Assembly: GCF_009730915.1 (NCBI RefSeq)
Contig: NC_052475.1
Coordinates: forward strand, 24,923,016-24,987,015
Direction: 5' to 3'
Length of the DNA stretch: 64,000 bases
From: Dioscorea cayenensis subsp. rotundata
Taxonomy: Eukaryota > Streptophyta > Magnoliopsida > Dioscoreales > Dioscoreaceae
Position numbers and translations under genes: made by a program. This document shows, piece after piece, positions 33,901 to 45,157 of this stretch (the first letter of the stretch is position 1; every line of letters starts with the position of its first letter). Under the pieces are notes generated by a model. That model saw only the letters and a program-made list of their open reading frames with translations. It was not told the origin of the DNA and ran no database searches.

Positions 33901-36168
33901 CAAGCTTTAATTGTTTGTGCTCAGAAGGATTGGTTCTTCCAACTTCAGGATCCCAAACAATTACAAGCTCATTTGTCGTGGATATTGGAGGTGGGGTAAA
34001 AAAATTTGATCCTGACTCCTATGAGACAGATCCATCAACTCATCACAATTCAAAAGAATGAAATATTGTCCATTATACAAAAAGAAAAAAAAAAAAACTA
34101 ATGAAATGTGCAGCAGGAATATTTCACCTATTACTGAAATGGATGATGGGCAATATGAAATATCTAGAGAGTTCAATGCGACGAGGATAAACTGTAACAG
34201 CCCACATTATAAAATTCTTTAAAAATATTACCAATCTCAAAAAGAATAAGCTTTTGGCTAGTGATATGCAGCCCATGACAAACTTGAGTCTACACAAGAA
34301 TGCTAACAGTTCAAACTGCAGACAATAATTTCCATATTAAAGCCCAATAATCAGTTCATCCAGGAAAAAACTAGTATTCAATAGTCAACTATATGACATT
34401 TAACAAGTTCATAAAAATCAGCAAAGCCTTCTGATCGAGTTAATTACCACTACTACTAAACATTGTATATCAATTAGTATAGAAAAAAAAATTATTTTGA
34501 GTGCAAAAGAACTATAGCAAACCAAACAAATATGAAATAATGAGCAGATAAGAAAACACATCAATTGAAGATGAATTTAAATAATAACCTGAAAAACAAC
34601 TCTGTGCTCAAAGCTGCAGAAGTCAACTATCAGGCTTAGGTGAGAATTGCCAATTCTACCACTTTCACTTTCCTTTATTTTGTCAATAGCTCTGAATGTG
34701 AGGCGGTCCAACCAGTCAACACGCTGCATCTGACCCCTTTCGTACTTGTTCACAAGTCTCTCCAAACGCTCCACCTCCCCACGCTCATGCCTGGGAACCT
34801 AGAATACATCATATCAAGCATGCACATAAAAGTGAACCACAGGATGTAAATCAAAGTATAACTTATACCCAAAAAATAAAAATAAAAAAATAGGCAGAAT
34901 ATCAAAACCTTCAACAAACCTTTCCAGGGGTGCTAGTAGGGTGTTTACCGTCAGCTTCTTTTTTTGGCCAGAGACGAAGCTTTTGCTTCCCAGTTTTAAG
35001 TTGCTTTTTGCGATTAAAAAGGAGAACAGTAGCCCCTCCAACCAAAGCACCATCCTTATCACATGAAACATCCCATACCTTAAAGCCAACAGAGAAGATA
35101 TAGAGAACCAAACAAGTGAGATTAGATCTTAATTAGACAAAGAAAGACATTTATAACCAAATAACAAAATTAGCTAATGTTACCTTTAAAACTAATGTCC
35201 AATTTACATTATAAATAACATTAATTAATTAACATGCGGACGAATTTGAACCACCTCATTCTTTGTTTCCAAATCCTCATACAAATTCTTGGATGGTTTT
35301 CATTTAAGAAAGTAGATATAATAAATGAGACTTACAGTTAATGCAAGTTGTGCTTGAGAGGTCAAATCCCTATATTTAGCACTCAGTGTAACAAGTTCAT
35401 TCCAACAATATGGATGACCTGATGATTCCAGCCTGGCGTATGAAAGTATAGCAAATGAAGAACAAGTGCAAGATTTTAAAAGAAGCCATGCAACAGAGTT
35501 CAGAACAGTAATCCTTAACAGTAGAAAATATTATGAAAACCTTGTTCTTGTTGGTAGCCCAAAAGGAGCGCCATCAATGTACAACGTACATTCAGCAAAT
35601 AGCTCTGCATTTTTACTCCCATCTGTTGTATCATTACCTGCAGATTTTTTTCAGAAGCTCAGGTATAAATCTTAACCTGCAATCAAACTATCAAAATATT
35701 CCAAATTGATTATAGATGTGAAAAGTTTATTCAATCAAGGCTTAGGGTACGAGTTTTTCTTTAAATATATATATATATATATATATTGAAACGAACAAAT
35801 GTCACTGATGATAATATCTAGTTTCGAAACAACATCTATTTGCTCTTCAAAATCTATGATGCCAAATCAACCAGCGGTTAGTTCTTCAACAATAGTTCCT
35901 CAAATCACTAAGATCTAGGGTTTATCAAGACAAAGAACAAGAAGCTCTTATAAACCATGATCCCCAGCTAATTCAAGACGTATGCCTATCCGTGATGCTA
36001 ATAAAAGACTGATAAAACCCTAATTGCATAGAATTCTTGAAGAAAACCAAAATTCATACCAGTTGGGGATGGAGATTGTGCCAATTGACCCTCCAAACGC
36101 TCGATCCGGAAGGTGACGGGGAGATTGATGTCGCAAGAGAGGAAGAACCGGAACTCGTTCGCAGCCAT
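28975..36168 (-). CDS. VPS34: phosphatidylinositol 3-kinase, class III (VPS34)
   Basis: The enzyme makes PI3P from phosphatidylinositol on endosomes and autophagosome sites, in a complex with VPS15 and ATG6/VPS30. I rebuilt 17 exons (minus strand): 36168-36060, 35637-35541, 35432-35336, 35078-34920, 34798-34589, 34018-33840, 33431-33284, 33112-33017, 32882-32747, 32469-32348, 32066-31878, 31734-31564, 31182-31045, 30358-30204, 29615-29472, 29355-29208, 29112-28975. The sum is 2436 nt, or 811 residues, the family length, and all phases close. It starts [20 protein letters not shown]. The order is C2 domain (about 30-180), helical PIK domain (about 260-440) and kinase domain (about 530-811), with GDRHLDN at 667-673 split by an intron, [14 protein letters not shown] at 684-697 and the C-terminal IHRWAQYWR. 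It is complete and intact. Confidence 0.96.
30856..30900. repeat. (ACA)n microsatellite in VPS34 intron 13
   Basis: About 45 bp of perfect ACA repeats inside the VPS34 intron between exons 13 and 14. Confidence 0.95.
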
Positions 36169-36469
36169 TAGAGGATCACGAATTCCAAGAGTTCATGATA
36201 ATTTGGGGGGGAACGAGGGAAAGAGAAGCAAAAGATCGACGAGTTTTGCAGTTTTAGTATTTATTGTGCAAGTTAATGAGACAGCCCGCGTACTCAATAC
36301 AAACCATCTGATGCCATCCCCTTCTTCATTATGGACGGCTCAGATTCACTGAAAGATTTCATGTTTCTCCTGTTGATGATATGGAGTATAAGTATTTGTA
36401 GATAAATTATATAAACTAAAATATATTAAGTTTGGTTTTTGTCATTTGAGTTTCAGCTTCTCCAGTGGA
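36169..36469. other. VPS34 upstream region
   Basis: Short 5' leader and promoter region of VPS34 (minus strand). No further gene is seen before the LINE remnant that follows. Confidence 0.4.
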
Positions 36470-36830
36470 CAAGAGACAGAAGATGGAGTCCTCTTCTGTA
36501 GCAATAAAGAGAAGTATTCAGTTCTTTAGGTTTTCTTCAAGTGACGTGATCCGGAATCATAGGCCCCAAGTACCAGTTAGTTCCCCTCTTCGTTACTTAT
36601 TACCAGTTAGTTCCCCTTTTCTCTACTTATTTATTTTTTAAGCGGAGTATCTCTTTTCCCCCTTAGGGATGTGTGTTTAGTAGTTGTGTGTTTTTATGTA
36701 TTTTCTGATTTTCACTGTTGGTGGATCTTGTACTTCTTTTGTTATTTTCATTTTTTTGTATGTCTAATTTTTTTTAATAACTTATGATTTATTCATTTTT
36801 TTAAAATAAAATAAAATAAAAATATATTAA
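36470..36830 (+). mobile_element. 5'-truncated LINE 3' tail
   Basis: Encodes SSSVAIKRSIQFF, matching the AIRRCLDF motif near the end of the LINE at 49.5-50.8 kb. It then runs through a T-rich 3' region to TAACTTATGATTTATTCATT and an A-rich end, the layout of the other LINE tails here. This is a short, old fragment. Confidence 0.45.
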
Positions 36831-37006
36831 TTAGTGTATACGAGCTAATTATAACTATATATTTATTTAAATAGTATAAGTTATCAAAAGATTAATTATT
36901 TATTAGAAATTCAGCTACCTAAACTGATTTGTTGATATATATATATATATATATTCCAATGTATTAACTGCTCCGTTATTGTCGCAGTGCCATTCAATTG
37001 TCAGGT

Positions 37007-37011
37007 TTAAC
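37007..37011. repeat. target-site duplication TTAAC of the Copia solo LTR
   Basis: TTAAC directly before the TG end is repeated exactly at 39203-39207 directly after the CA end. Confidence 0.8.
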
Positions 37012-37275
37012 TGTTAGTGCAACTGCACTATTTATTGGCATGATTTGACACCTAGACCAAGTGACGTGCAACTAAAGTGACAAAGCATAATTGATGATGT
37101 GGCAAGCATTGTGACATGGCAAGGAGACTTGGAGTGCAAGGCAAACATCTTGAAGATCTTGGTGGAGCTATTTTTAGTAAGTCTCTAACATGGAGCCAAA
37201 TATCTTGAAGATCATGGTGAATCTATCTTAAAGATCTTGGTGGAGTTATTTTTGGCAATGCATTACAACTTGAAG

Positions 37276-37283
37276 ACAAGATC
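37276..37283. repeat. target-site duplication ACAAGATC of the nested hAT element
   Basis: An exact 8-bp match to 38300-38307, the standard hAT duplication size. Confidence 0.9.
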
Positions 37284-38299
37284 TAGGGATGGCAACGGGT
37301 AGGGTATGGGTAGGGTATGCCAAAACCCTTACCCGTGCAACTAGCACTCTACATACCCGTACTCTTCGAGGGTAAAAAAATCATACCCTTACCCTTACCG
37401 CAGGGATCTGGGATACTCCGCAGTGACCCAGCTTACCGATTGTTCAAATTATCGAATTAAATTTAAATAATAATAAAAAAATAAATTAATTATACATTAT
37501 ATTACAATCTTTAAACACATCCATAAATTCAAAATTACAAGTTGATATATATTTGTTTATCTTAAATTATATAATCACATAAAAAAATGACGTCTATTTA
37601 GGGACTCAATGGTAACTCTACCTTTTGTTTTTGTTCATATTTAACCATCTTGGTTTTTTTGTTTAAAAATTTTTTTCATATATCTACTATTTATATTTTT
37701 ATATAGCTTCTAATTTTATAAATATCTAGTAATATTTTGAATATAAAAAAACATTATAAGTAATTCTCATAAGTTATATCCAATTGATTTTTTTATTAGT
37801 ATCTTATTTTTTTCATGATGTTCTTATAATTTTTTTATATTTATTTATTTTTTTAATTTAATTATGATTCTTAATATATATCTAAAAATTCAATTTTGAT
37901 AATATTATCAAATATAAATATAGAAATTAAATAAAAATTTAAAAATAATATATTAAGAGAAAAATTTGAAGTATTATTTTCAAATTAATCACTATGAAAA
38001 ATAGATATTGAGTAAATTGTGAGTAAATGTTTAGTTTTATAAAAAAATTATATATATATATATGAGAGGGTAAGGAGTGCAGTGCAGGGGTTTTTACCCT
38101 GCACCCTCTTCAACTGAGGGTAAGGGAGTAAGGGTACGGGTAGGGGTAGGGAGGGCATACCCTTGCAGGCCGATCTGCACTCAAAAACTAACGAGTAGTA
38201 CCAGTGCACGTGACCCCTGGGTCAAAGAGGGTAATACCCTCTTTGACCAGGTACGGGTACGGGTATACCCGTCGGGTAGGGTACAAATTGCCATCTCTA
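37284..38299. mobile_element. non-autonomous hAT element nested in the Copia LTR
   Basis: The left end TAGGGATGGCAACGGGTAGG and the reverse complement of the right end, TAGAGATGGCAATTTGTACC, share the hAT pattern TAGNGATGGCAA. The 8-bp sequence ACAAGATC is repeated exactly on both sides (37276-37283 and 38300-38307). The 1016-bp body has no transposase. Both subterminal regions carry many GGGTA/TACCC motifs (for example CGGGTAGGGTATGGGTAGGG and ACGGGTACGGGTATACCCG), likely transposase-binding repeats. The interior is very AT-rich. Because it sits inside the LTR, it inserted after the Copia element arrived. Confidence 0.9.
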
Positions 38300-39207
38300 A
38301 CAAGATCATATCAAAACCATATTTAGGTGATTTGATTGAAGACTAAATATGGTGGAACTTAATTAAAGAAAGATCTATTCATGGTGTGAATGAAGATATG
38401 ATTTGAAGAATCCTTGATGATTGAATTGATTGATTGAAGATCTATTGAAGGCAAGATTTGAGTATCAAACTTGGGTGAATTGAAGATCAAGTTTGGAGAA
38501 TCTTTGAAGACCAAATTTAGGTGAATTGAAGACTAAGTTTGGTAAGTTTCATGGAAGACGCACAAGGGACGTCGCGCCCTTGCGAGAGGGACTGCGTGAT
38601 GAGGAACCGAGGAGGTAGGCTAGTTCGCGGCGATCGGGATCGGGAGATTTGGGTCGCATCGACTCGGACTAAGCATGACCGGGAGGTTGATGGGTCTTGA
38701 GGTCGTCCATAGCGTAACGGAATCGATCAAGTCGTGCAGTCAGGGCCATGTTGCAATTCATGTTATAACAGGAGTTGCAACAGCTAATTTCGGCAGGTTT
38801 TTAAATTAGTAGTCGCGGAGATTCTAAAAGAGTTATGTGCTATATTTGGGACGTTGAGGCGTCTATTTAAGCTACCTTGCTCGTAGATTGTAGGTATGAC
38901 TTTTAAGTGACTCTTGGAGGAGAGTGTGTGAGCACCAAACAATCTAGAGAGGGTAGTGATCTTTATTGTTGAGAGTGTGAGTGACAAGTGTTTGTACTCA
39001 TCTATTTTTATCTCTTTTAGTGGATTGTTTATTTCCGGGCTTGGCCCCCCCAGACGTAGGCGAGTGGACGCCGAACTGGGTTACCAACCTTGTGTGTCTC
39101 CTTGTGTTTGTTTGTGTGCTCTTTCTTTATTGGTTTGTGTGAGACTTCTATGAGTGCTTAAGTGTTAACTAATACCCACAAACCACACCGGAGGAACTAA
39201 CATTAAC

Positions 39208-39469
39208 AGTTTTTTTTATTATTTTTGAAAAATGAATATGTTAGTGTTAACGGATAACTTAATGAATAAATATATTTTATTATTAAAAAATGGGGTTTTC
39301 ACATGATAAATAGGATTTAAAACTCAACATAATTTAAATATAATAAATTTGTTATTACATTTGTAAACAAAAATTACAAACCATAATTTTAAAGCATGTA
39401 AGTAACTACAAGCGAATTTTAAAGTATAAAAAAAAAAGAAATATTTTTATTTTTTATTAAATTAAGATC
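39208..39469. other. AT-rich spacer
   Basis: AT-rich sequence between the Copia LTR and the next LINE tail. Nothing recognisable. Confidence 0.4.
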
Positions 39470-39812
39470 TATAATTAGGATCAAGCGCTCCCTCAACTTT
39501 CTGAGCACTAGACCTACAGACCTTATCGGTGATTCGGCGCATACTACTGATCCGGAGTAGTACTCCTCTTCTTGTTGCTGGGCAAGTCTGCTTCTCTAAA
39601 CGGTAGCCTTCACCAGTTCAACTTGTTTTCTTTACTTTTATTATTTGTCATGCTGTTGTTTTGTCTTGCTCACTATTTTTCTTATCTCTGGTGAGAATTT
39701 CAGACAGTTCTTTTTACTTAGTTCTTCATGGTAGTTGTTACTTCTCCGTTGTATTTCCCTGTATTTTTTTTCAATAAATTTGTGATTTATCTACTTTATT
39801 CAAAAAAAAATT
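39470..39812 (+). mobile_element. 5'-truncated LINE 3' tail
   Basis: An IKRSLNFLS reading near 39481-39510 matches the IRRCLDFVG motif of the longer LINE at 49.5 kb. It is followed by a T-rich untranslated region, TGTGATTTATCTACTTTATT and a terminal A-run, as in the other LINE 3' ends of this window. Confidence 0.5.
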
Positions 39813-40083
39813 TGAGGGTAAGTAATTAGGAAAAAGAAAATATGGAGCCAAAGATATTCTATTATTAAACTAATAAAACATGCACACTAATACATATGCA
39901 ACCTTGTCACACCAATACACATGCACACCAATACATATGCATCCAATCACAATTGTCACACCAATACATGCATGCCCCCGGGTATTTTTCACAATGTATA
40001 CATACATCTATCAAACTCCATACATTCTACAGCGCACACACAAACAGCACTCTTATTCTTATTGTTATGCTCATGCATTTTTG
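39813..40083. other. 3' flank of the polygalacturonase gene
   Basis: Contains repeated ACCAATACACATGCA-like units (39914-39970), three or four imperfect copies. Otherwise it is 3' UTR or spacer of the polygalacturonase gene. Confidence 0.4.
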
Positions 40084-42202
40084 TTAGCAAGAATCTTGGT
40101 CAGTATTCATCTTGTAACTCGCCGTCTTGCTTTCGAGCAAACAATCAATCGGTGGGACCGTCGGGCGGTGTGTTGCTCCGTAAGCCTGCCAACAGAACGG
40201 CCCAGACATCTCTAACCCTTTGTTAATCGGTTCGAGCTCAATGTCAGTCAAGGAGATGGCTAAACATGGTGAACTATCACTGCAAGCTAAGTGCACTGGT
40301 TTTACAGTATAAGTCCCTTTAATTTTCTCATATGTGATTCCTGACAATGCTACCGCTGATGTTTGGTTCTTGCATGAACTTTTCCCATCACAATAATACT
40401 GATCAATCACAATTGGCATCTCAACTTGTGAGACCTGAACATTTGTGAATTTGATGTTCTTTGCTAACCCTGAACCACCCTGTCACCAAAAAACAGAAAA
40501 GATTTTAATTCAAATTAAACACTAACTAATATTAATTACTTTCATATATATACAGTATTATTATAAGTGATTAACCTGCCATGACTTGATTCTGACACCA
40601 GTTAAGGTGTTGGCAAAGTGAACATCCTGAACAGTGACATTGGAGACACAGGCTTTGGTCTTGTCCTTGCCAAGACCTCCAATGCTGATTCCATGGCCTG
40701 GTCCACAGTTAACATCATGCACCATGATGTTGGAGCATCCTGTTTGGATGGAGATGCAGTCATCTCCTATTAAATAAAGAAAGAAGAAAACAATTTAGAT
40801 TGATTAATATTTGGTTAAAGAAACTTAGAATTAAAATTTTATATGAGAACTAATTACCACAGGCAAGATCACTGTGATGGATAACAGCATCTCTGGAGTT
40901 CTGAAGATGGATTCCATCAGTGTTGGGGCTGTCTCCAGGTGAAGATAGAGTGATGTTGGAGACCTCTAATATTTCACAGTTATCAAACTTGAGGTGACAC
41001 TGAGGACTGTTCTGGATTCTAATCCCTGTAACCTTAACATTATAGCTACCATAAAACCTTAATGCCTGCCAGAAAGGTACAAATGTATCATATAACAATA
41101 TCATTCCATCAATAAACCAATCTAAAGTAGTTTATTCACGTCAGATCTTACTGTTGGTTTGCTGTGTGTCTCCTTTCCTGCCTGCAAAAAACCAAGAAAC
41201 ATAATATGACTTTTTGTTAAAATTTGTATCCCAAAATTGATCCTGTTGAGAGTGCAAGAGTTCTTCCCATGATATGGACATGTTTAAAAAATTTTGGCCA
41301 TCAACGGCTCAAATTAAATTCAAATAAACCCAACTTGAGCTTTATTTAAACATATATTAACGTTTTATTATCATACTATAACTTGGGTTTTTTTATGTAA
41401 ATTTATATGTTTTTGATTTTATTTCTTTTTAATACGATGTGTTCATGCGCATGATCGATATTTACCAAATTATCATTGAGATATGAACTACTCCACCAGG
41501 TGCTTCCTTGGCCTTCTATTGTACCACTGCCTTGTATTGTGATGTCTTTGAGCTTTGTGAACTCAAGCCATTGTAAGATACCTGAGTTCCAAGCTTTCGA
41601 GCTTGTCGGCGCAATAATGGTTCCATCCAACTGCATGCATTATATGCATTAGATTATGAATTAAGAACAAAAAATAAATAATAAATTCGTTGTTATTTAG
41701 ATTGTTTTTTATACCTGAAACACTATGTTAGGTTGGCAATCAGGACCGGCAAAAGAGATTGGACCTACTAAGAACTTGGAATCAGAAGGAACTAGGACTG
41801 TTGATGATTGAACTTTGCAAGCAGCTGCCCATGCAGATTGGAATGCCTGCATTGTAGAACATCATTTACATCTAATTAGTTTAATTAGAATTAGTAGACA
41901 TGGAAATGTAATTATTGATTGATCATTTGTTGAAAGATAAACACCTTAGTATCATCGGAAATTCCATTCCCCTTCGCGCCGAAATCTAGTACATTGAACT
42001 TTTTTGAAGGCTGTGGGCTTGGTTCAGGGGGTGGACTTGGTTTCGGTTCCGGTTCCGGTTTTGGTTTTGGTTTCGGTTTCGGTTTTGTTGTACTGCTTGA
42101 ATGGAGGTCACCTTTTCTCGCCTCACAGACTTGAAAAGTAGAACTAAGAATGAAGAGAAGAATGAGGAGAAAAGAAAAGAATTTTACAGTAAACATAGTC
42201 AT
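40084..42202 (-). CDS. polygalacturonase (glycoside hydrolase 28), At1g48100-like
   Basis: A secreted enzyme that hydrolyses homogalacturonan in the cell wall. Seven exons (minus): 42202-41945, 41846-41715, 41630-41466, 41181-41152, 41065-40858, 40766-40576, 40479-40084; total 1380 nt, 459 residues, all phases closed. I chose ATG 42202 (MTMFTVKFF) because a signal peptide follows directly (FFSFLLILLFILSSTFQVCEA). Next is a linker of repeated K/E-P pairs and prolines, then the GH28 domain starting FNVLDFGAKGNG. All four family motifs are present: SPNTDG, CGDDC, GPGHGISIG and RIK. Cysteine pairs near the C-terminus are kept. Exon 4 is only 30 nt. A TATTTAAA box lies near 42266-42274 on the minus strand. 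It appears intact. Confidence 0.95.
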
Positions 42203-43102
42203 GTTTTCAAGTATGTTATCAGTGTATGTGAATTGAATGATATGAAAAAGTGGAGGGAAGCATGAGTTTAAATAGCCAAAATGTGGCTCCTCCACACAAG
42301 CAAAAGCTGTTTGATTACTTGAAGGAATTCAATGTCATAATCCAAAGTTTATACTTTTATTATGTCTTGAGATTTTATATCAAACAGTAAGGAAACAAGA
42401 GTGCTGAGATCCAATGCTGAATATTATTTTATGTTTGAAAGATTTTTCAATAAAATTCACCAAAATGTAAAAGAGGACAGACAAACAGGGCACTGCATAA
42501 TATACATGAAGGATGAGTTTGGGAAGTTCTTAACCACAACATGTGAACAAAACCTTGCGTTTAAGGAGCGGTTTGCTTAGTTTGTATTATCATTAATTAT
42601 CCACTTGGCCTCTAGATAATGACTTTAAGACATTCTTTGATTGATTTTTAGGGAGCATAACGAACAATTAGATGATTATGGATACAAGTTATTTCACTTG
42701 TCAAGCACGCCTAATCATGTTGTTGTTGACATAGTTCTATGGAATCTTTAAGAGTCTTACACATGTATCAATAATGTTAATCTAATAATATCATACTATA
42801 AGTTTGATTAGGGAGAGATGTATAAACAACAACTATTTTTTCTTCTAATGTAAACACCGAAAGATCTAATGAGTGAAACTAAATAAAAAAACAGTACACA
42901 AATTTATGTAAAAAATCCACAATCAGGAGAAACCATAGGTAATAAAAAAAAATAATTTTCCTATATTCAAAATGAAATATTTAGTTTATCAAAATCATTT
43001 CATCGTAATAAAATCTTGAAATATGTTTTAATAAATTATAGGTTGACAATAAGTAAAAATGATCTGGATTTAATTCGGGTCATGGCCTAACTTTACTACT
43101 GA
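42203..43102. other. polygalacturonase upstream region
   Basis: Promoter with a TATTTAAA box near 42266-42274, then AT-rich spacer. No further gene seen. Confidence 0.4.
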
Positions 43103-43255
43103 TTAATTAAGTGCAGTTCAATTATCTAAATTCTCTAAATAGGTTAATAGTGTCAAGGTTTTATCCCACACCCCCAACTTAATTAAGTGCAATTCAATTA
43201 TTTAAATTATCTAAATAATTAATACTATTGAGGTTTTATCCCACACCCCCAAAGG
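43103..43255. repeat. two tandem copies of a 76-bp unit
   Basis: Both copies run from TTAATTAAGTGCARTTCAAT to GGTTTTATCCCACACCCCCA. The second copy starts at about 43179. Confidence 0.8.
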
Positions 43256-44656
43256 GTGAGAAACTGGCTATCAATCTTTCCACTTTCACTCGAGATCTTA
43301 AAAAATTCTCAAATTTTTAAAAATCACATAAATTATAAATTTTTTTAGTTAAAATAAAATTTAAATAACAAACTCTATCCATAAAGAAAAGACACAAGTT
43401 CAATAACTCTGTTTATTTTATTGAAAGAACGCTCATCACTCCAAACCATATGAATAACTTTATTTCTATTTTAAAGTATATTCAAGGATGTTTTTGATGT
43501 TTTTCTCCCTCTGACATTCTGAAAATAGGAAACCAAAGTTTGCACATGACATAGCTCCAATTAAATCACGTTATGGGTAATAATATATGGTAGTATTTGG
43601 CGTCATTGAATAACAACAATTTGATTTAATAACATTAAGTTTCCATCATGCCAATGGCCCCATAAATTAAACTGCTGTTCTAGAGTTTCCATTACGTGTC
43701 CCTCTGCTTGGCATTGCATGTTCATATTCAATGGTGCATTTGAATGAAGTTTAATTAAGATCATCGCTTGCACGACAAGAACAATGCTCATCTTAATTTT
43801 TTGTATAGTTAATTATCCAGGATTTGAAAATAAGATTTCTGAAGTTCATAACTGTAACTAATGAGATCCTGATTGAAAACTTTATTGTTTTCTAGTAATC
43901 TTCTCAAAAGGATATTAAATTTTATGCAGAAACTTTCTCCTTGATCCAATTCTTAGGCTTTGTTTATTAATTATCTCATATGTTTTCTAGTTCTCCAAGT
44001 AAAAGTTTCATTTATTAATAAGGAGAAGAGAACAAAGAGAGAGATTATCATAAATCTAGATCTACTAATAGATAGAGTTTATTAACTTAATCACTCACTT
44101 TCAAGTATTAATGAAGCAAGATTGGATGTTGATGTAGACCTTAGACAAATTTATATGTAATTATGAATTTTCTGAGGGGCATATATGCCAAATCAAACTC
44201 CATCTAAAAAGATGTACTTCAAATATACTCAATAGATTCACAATAGAATCATTAACCATTCTTTCAAAACATCAACATTTGATAAACCCAACCAAATTAT
44301 CAAAACTATTAGATAAGAAAACTTAATTTTTTTTTCCTGCAGAAAAAAAATGAGCACAATAATGATTCATTCATTTCATCCATTAGTTCCACAACTACAT
44401 AATAAATAGCCAACTTCTGACATCCACTAAGGCAATAAGCCTACCAAATATAAAGAGAAACCCAATCACATATCTAAATTGGGTGACTTTAAATACATGT
44501 ACAAGTAGATAGAGGAGAAACCAAGATATATATTTTTTTCTTTCTTAATTTTGTTCAATTCCTTCTTAAAACTGCTTCATAGGCATTCTTAATTTCATGC
44601 TAGACCATTAGACAGAGAACCAATGATTATACTTCACCTTCATTAGATCTCTTGCT
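43256..44656. other. AT-rich intergenic region
   Basis: No gene or clear repeat family seen. The last part is probably 3' UTR of the RADIALIS-like gene. Confidence 0.4.
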
Positions 44657-45157
44657 TCACTGAAGCTTCATATACCTCAACCTACAAAACGTATCAAATT
44701 GAAACCCATAATCAGATGAATGAATCATTTGATGTGACAATCCAAATTACATTAACAAAAAACAAAAACAGATGCAGACATTTATATATACAGAAACTCA
44801 GATCTTGTTGAAAGCAACTGCTGTATATATGTGTATATATATATATATATTGAAATCTAAATTTATTAAATTAAGTGATGTGTGATACCTCTGCTCTTCA
44901 TTAGTGACACGGGAAGAAGCAGGAGACTTGTAGGTGGGGAATGGAACTTGGCCAGACTCAATGTGGTTGAGGTCCTCAATGAGGAGCTCATAGTGTCGCT
45001 TAACTTCTTCGGCAGACTTCCCCTCGACGGCACGGGCGACGTTCTGCCATCGGTCCGGTGTGTCCTTGTCAAACACGGCCAGTGCACGTTCGAACATTTT
45101 GTTCTGCTTGGTTGTCCAAGATGAACCTGAGCTACGTGACAGTGATCCTGATGCCAT
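44657..45157 (-). CDS. RADIALIS-like SANT/MYB protein
   Basis: A small nuclear protein of 97 residues with one SANT/MYB-like domain. Exon 1 (45157-44889) encodes [20 protein letters not shown] ... SSRVTNEEQ and ends in phase 2 (CAG AG|gtatca). Exon 2 (44681-44657) is only 25 nt and adds R-LRYMKLQ and stop, matching the EERLRNMKLQ-type end of the family. The SANT helices carry W at SSWT, W at [10 protein letters not shown] and the [14 protein letters not shown] segment. VPFPTYKS is also conserved. Members act in floral asymmetry and other developmental steps by competing for MYB partners. That role is inferred. A TTATAAG box lies near 45254-45260 on the minus strand, and a (TTTGAG)4 repeat at 45208-45236 lies in the leader. 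Confidence 0.93.

Larger units (their letters stand above)
37012..39202. mobile_element. solo Copia-type LTR, interrupted by a hAT element
   Basis: Begins TGTTAGTGCAACTG and ends GAGGAACTAACA, so the ends are the perfect inverted pair TGTTAG/CTAACA. The exact 5-bp repeat TTAAC flanks both sides (37007-37011 and 39203-39207). After removing the nested hAT element and one 8-bp duplication the LTR is 1167 bp. The 3' portion (38950-39200) has the layout of plant Copia LTRs: a TTAGTGGATTG-type signal, a GGACGTAGG-like patch (CCAGACGTAGGCGAG), GCCGAACTGGGT and then CTTGTGTGTCTCC. No second LTR or internal coding region is present, so it is a solo LTR. Confidence 0.85.

Noticed and set aside
37012-39202. 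Complete Copia retrotransposon
   Set aside because: No gag-pol coding sequence and no second LTR; the only insert is the hAT element.
40856-41104. Frame extending polygalacturonase exon 5 upstream to a start at 41104
   Set aside because: The bases upstream of 41065 belong to an intron; the acceptor at 41067-41066 and the 30-nt exon give the family sequence.
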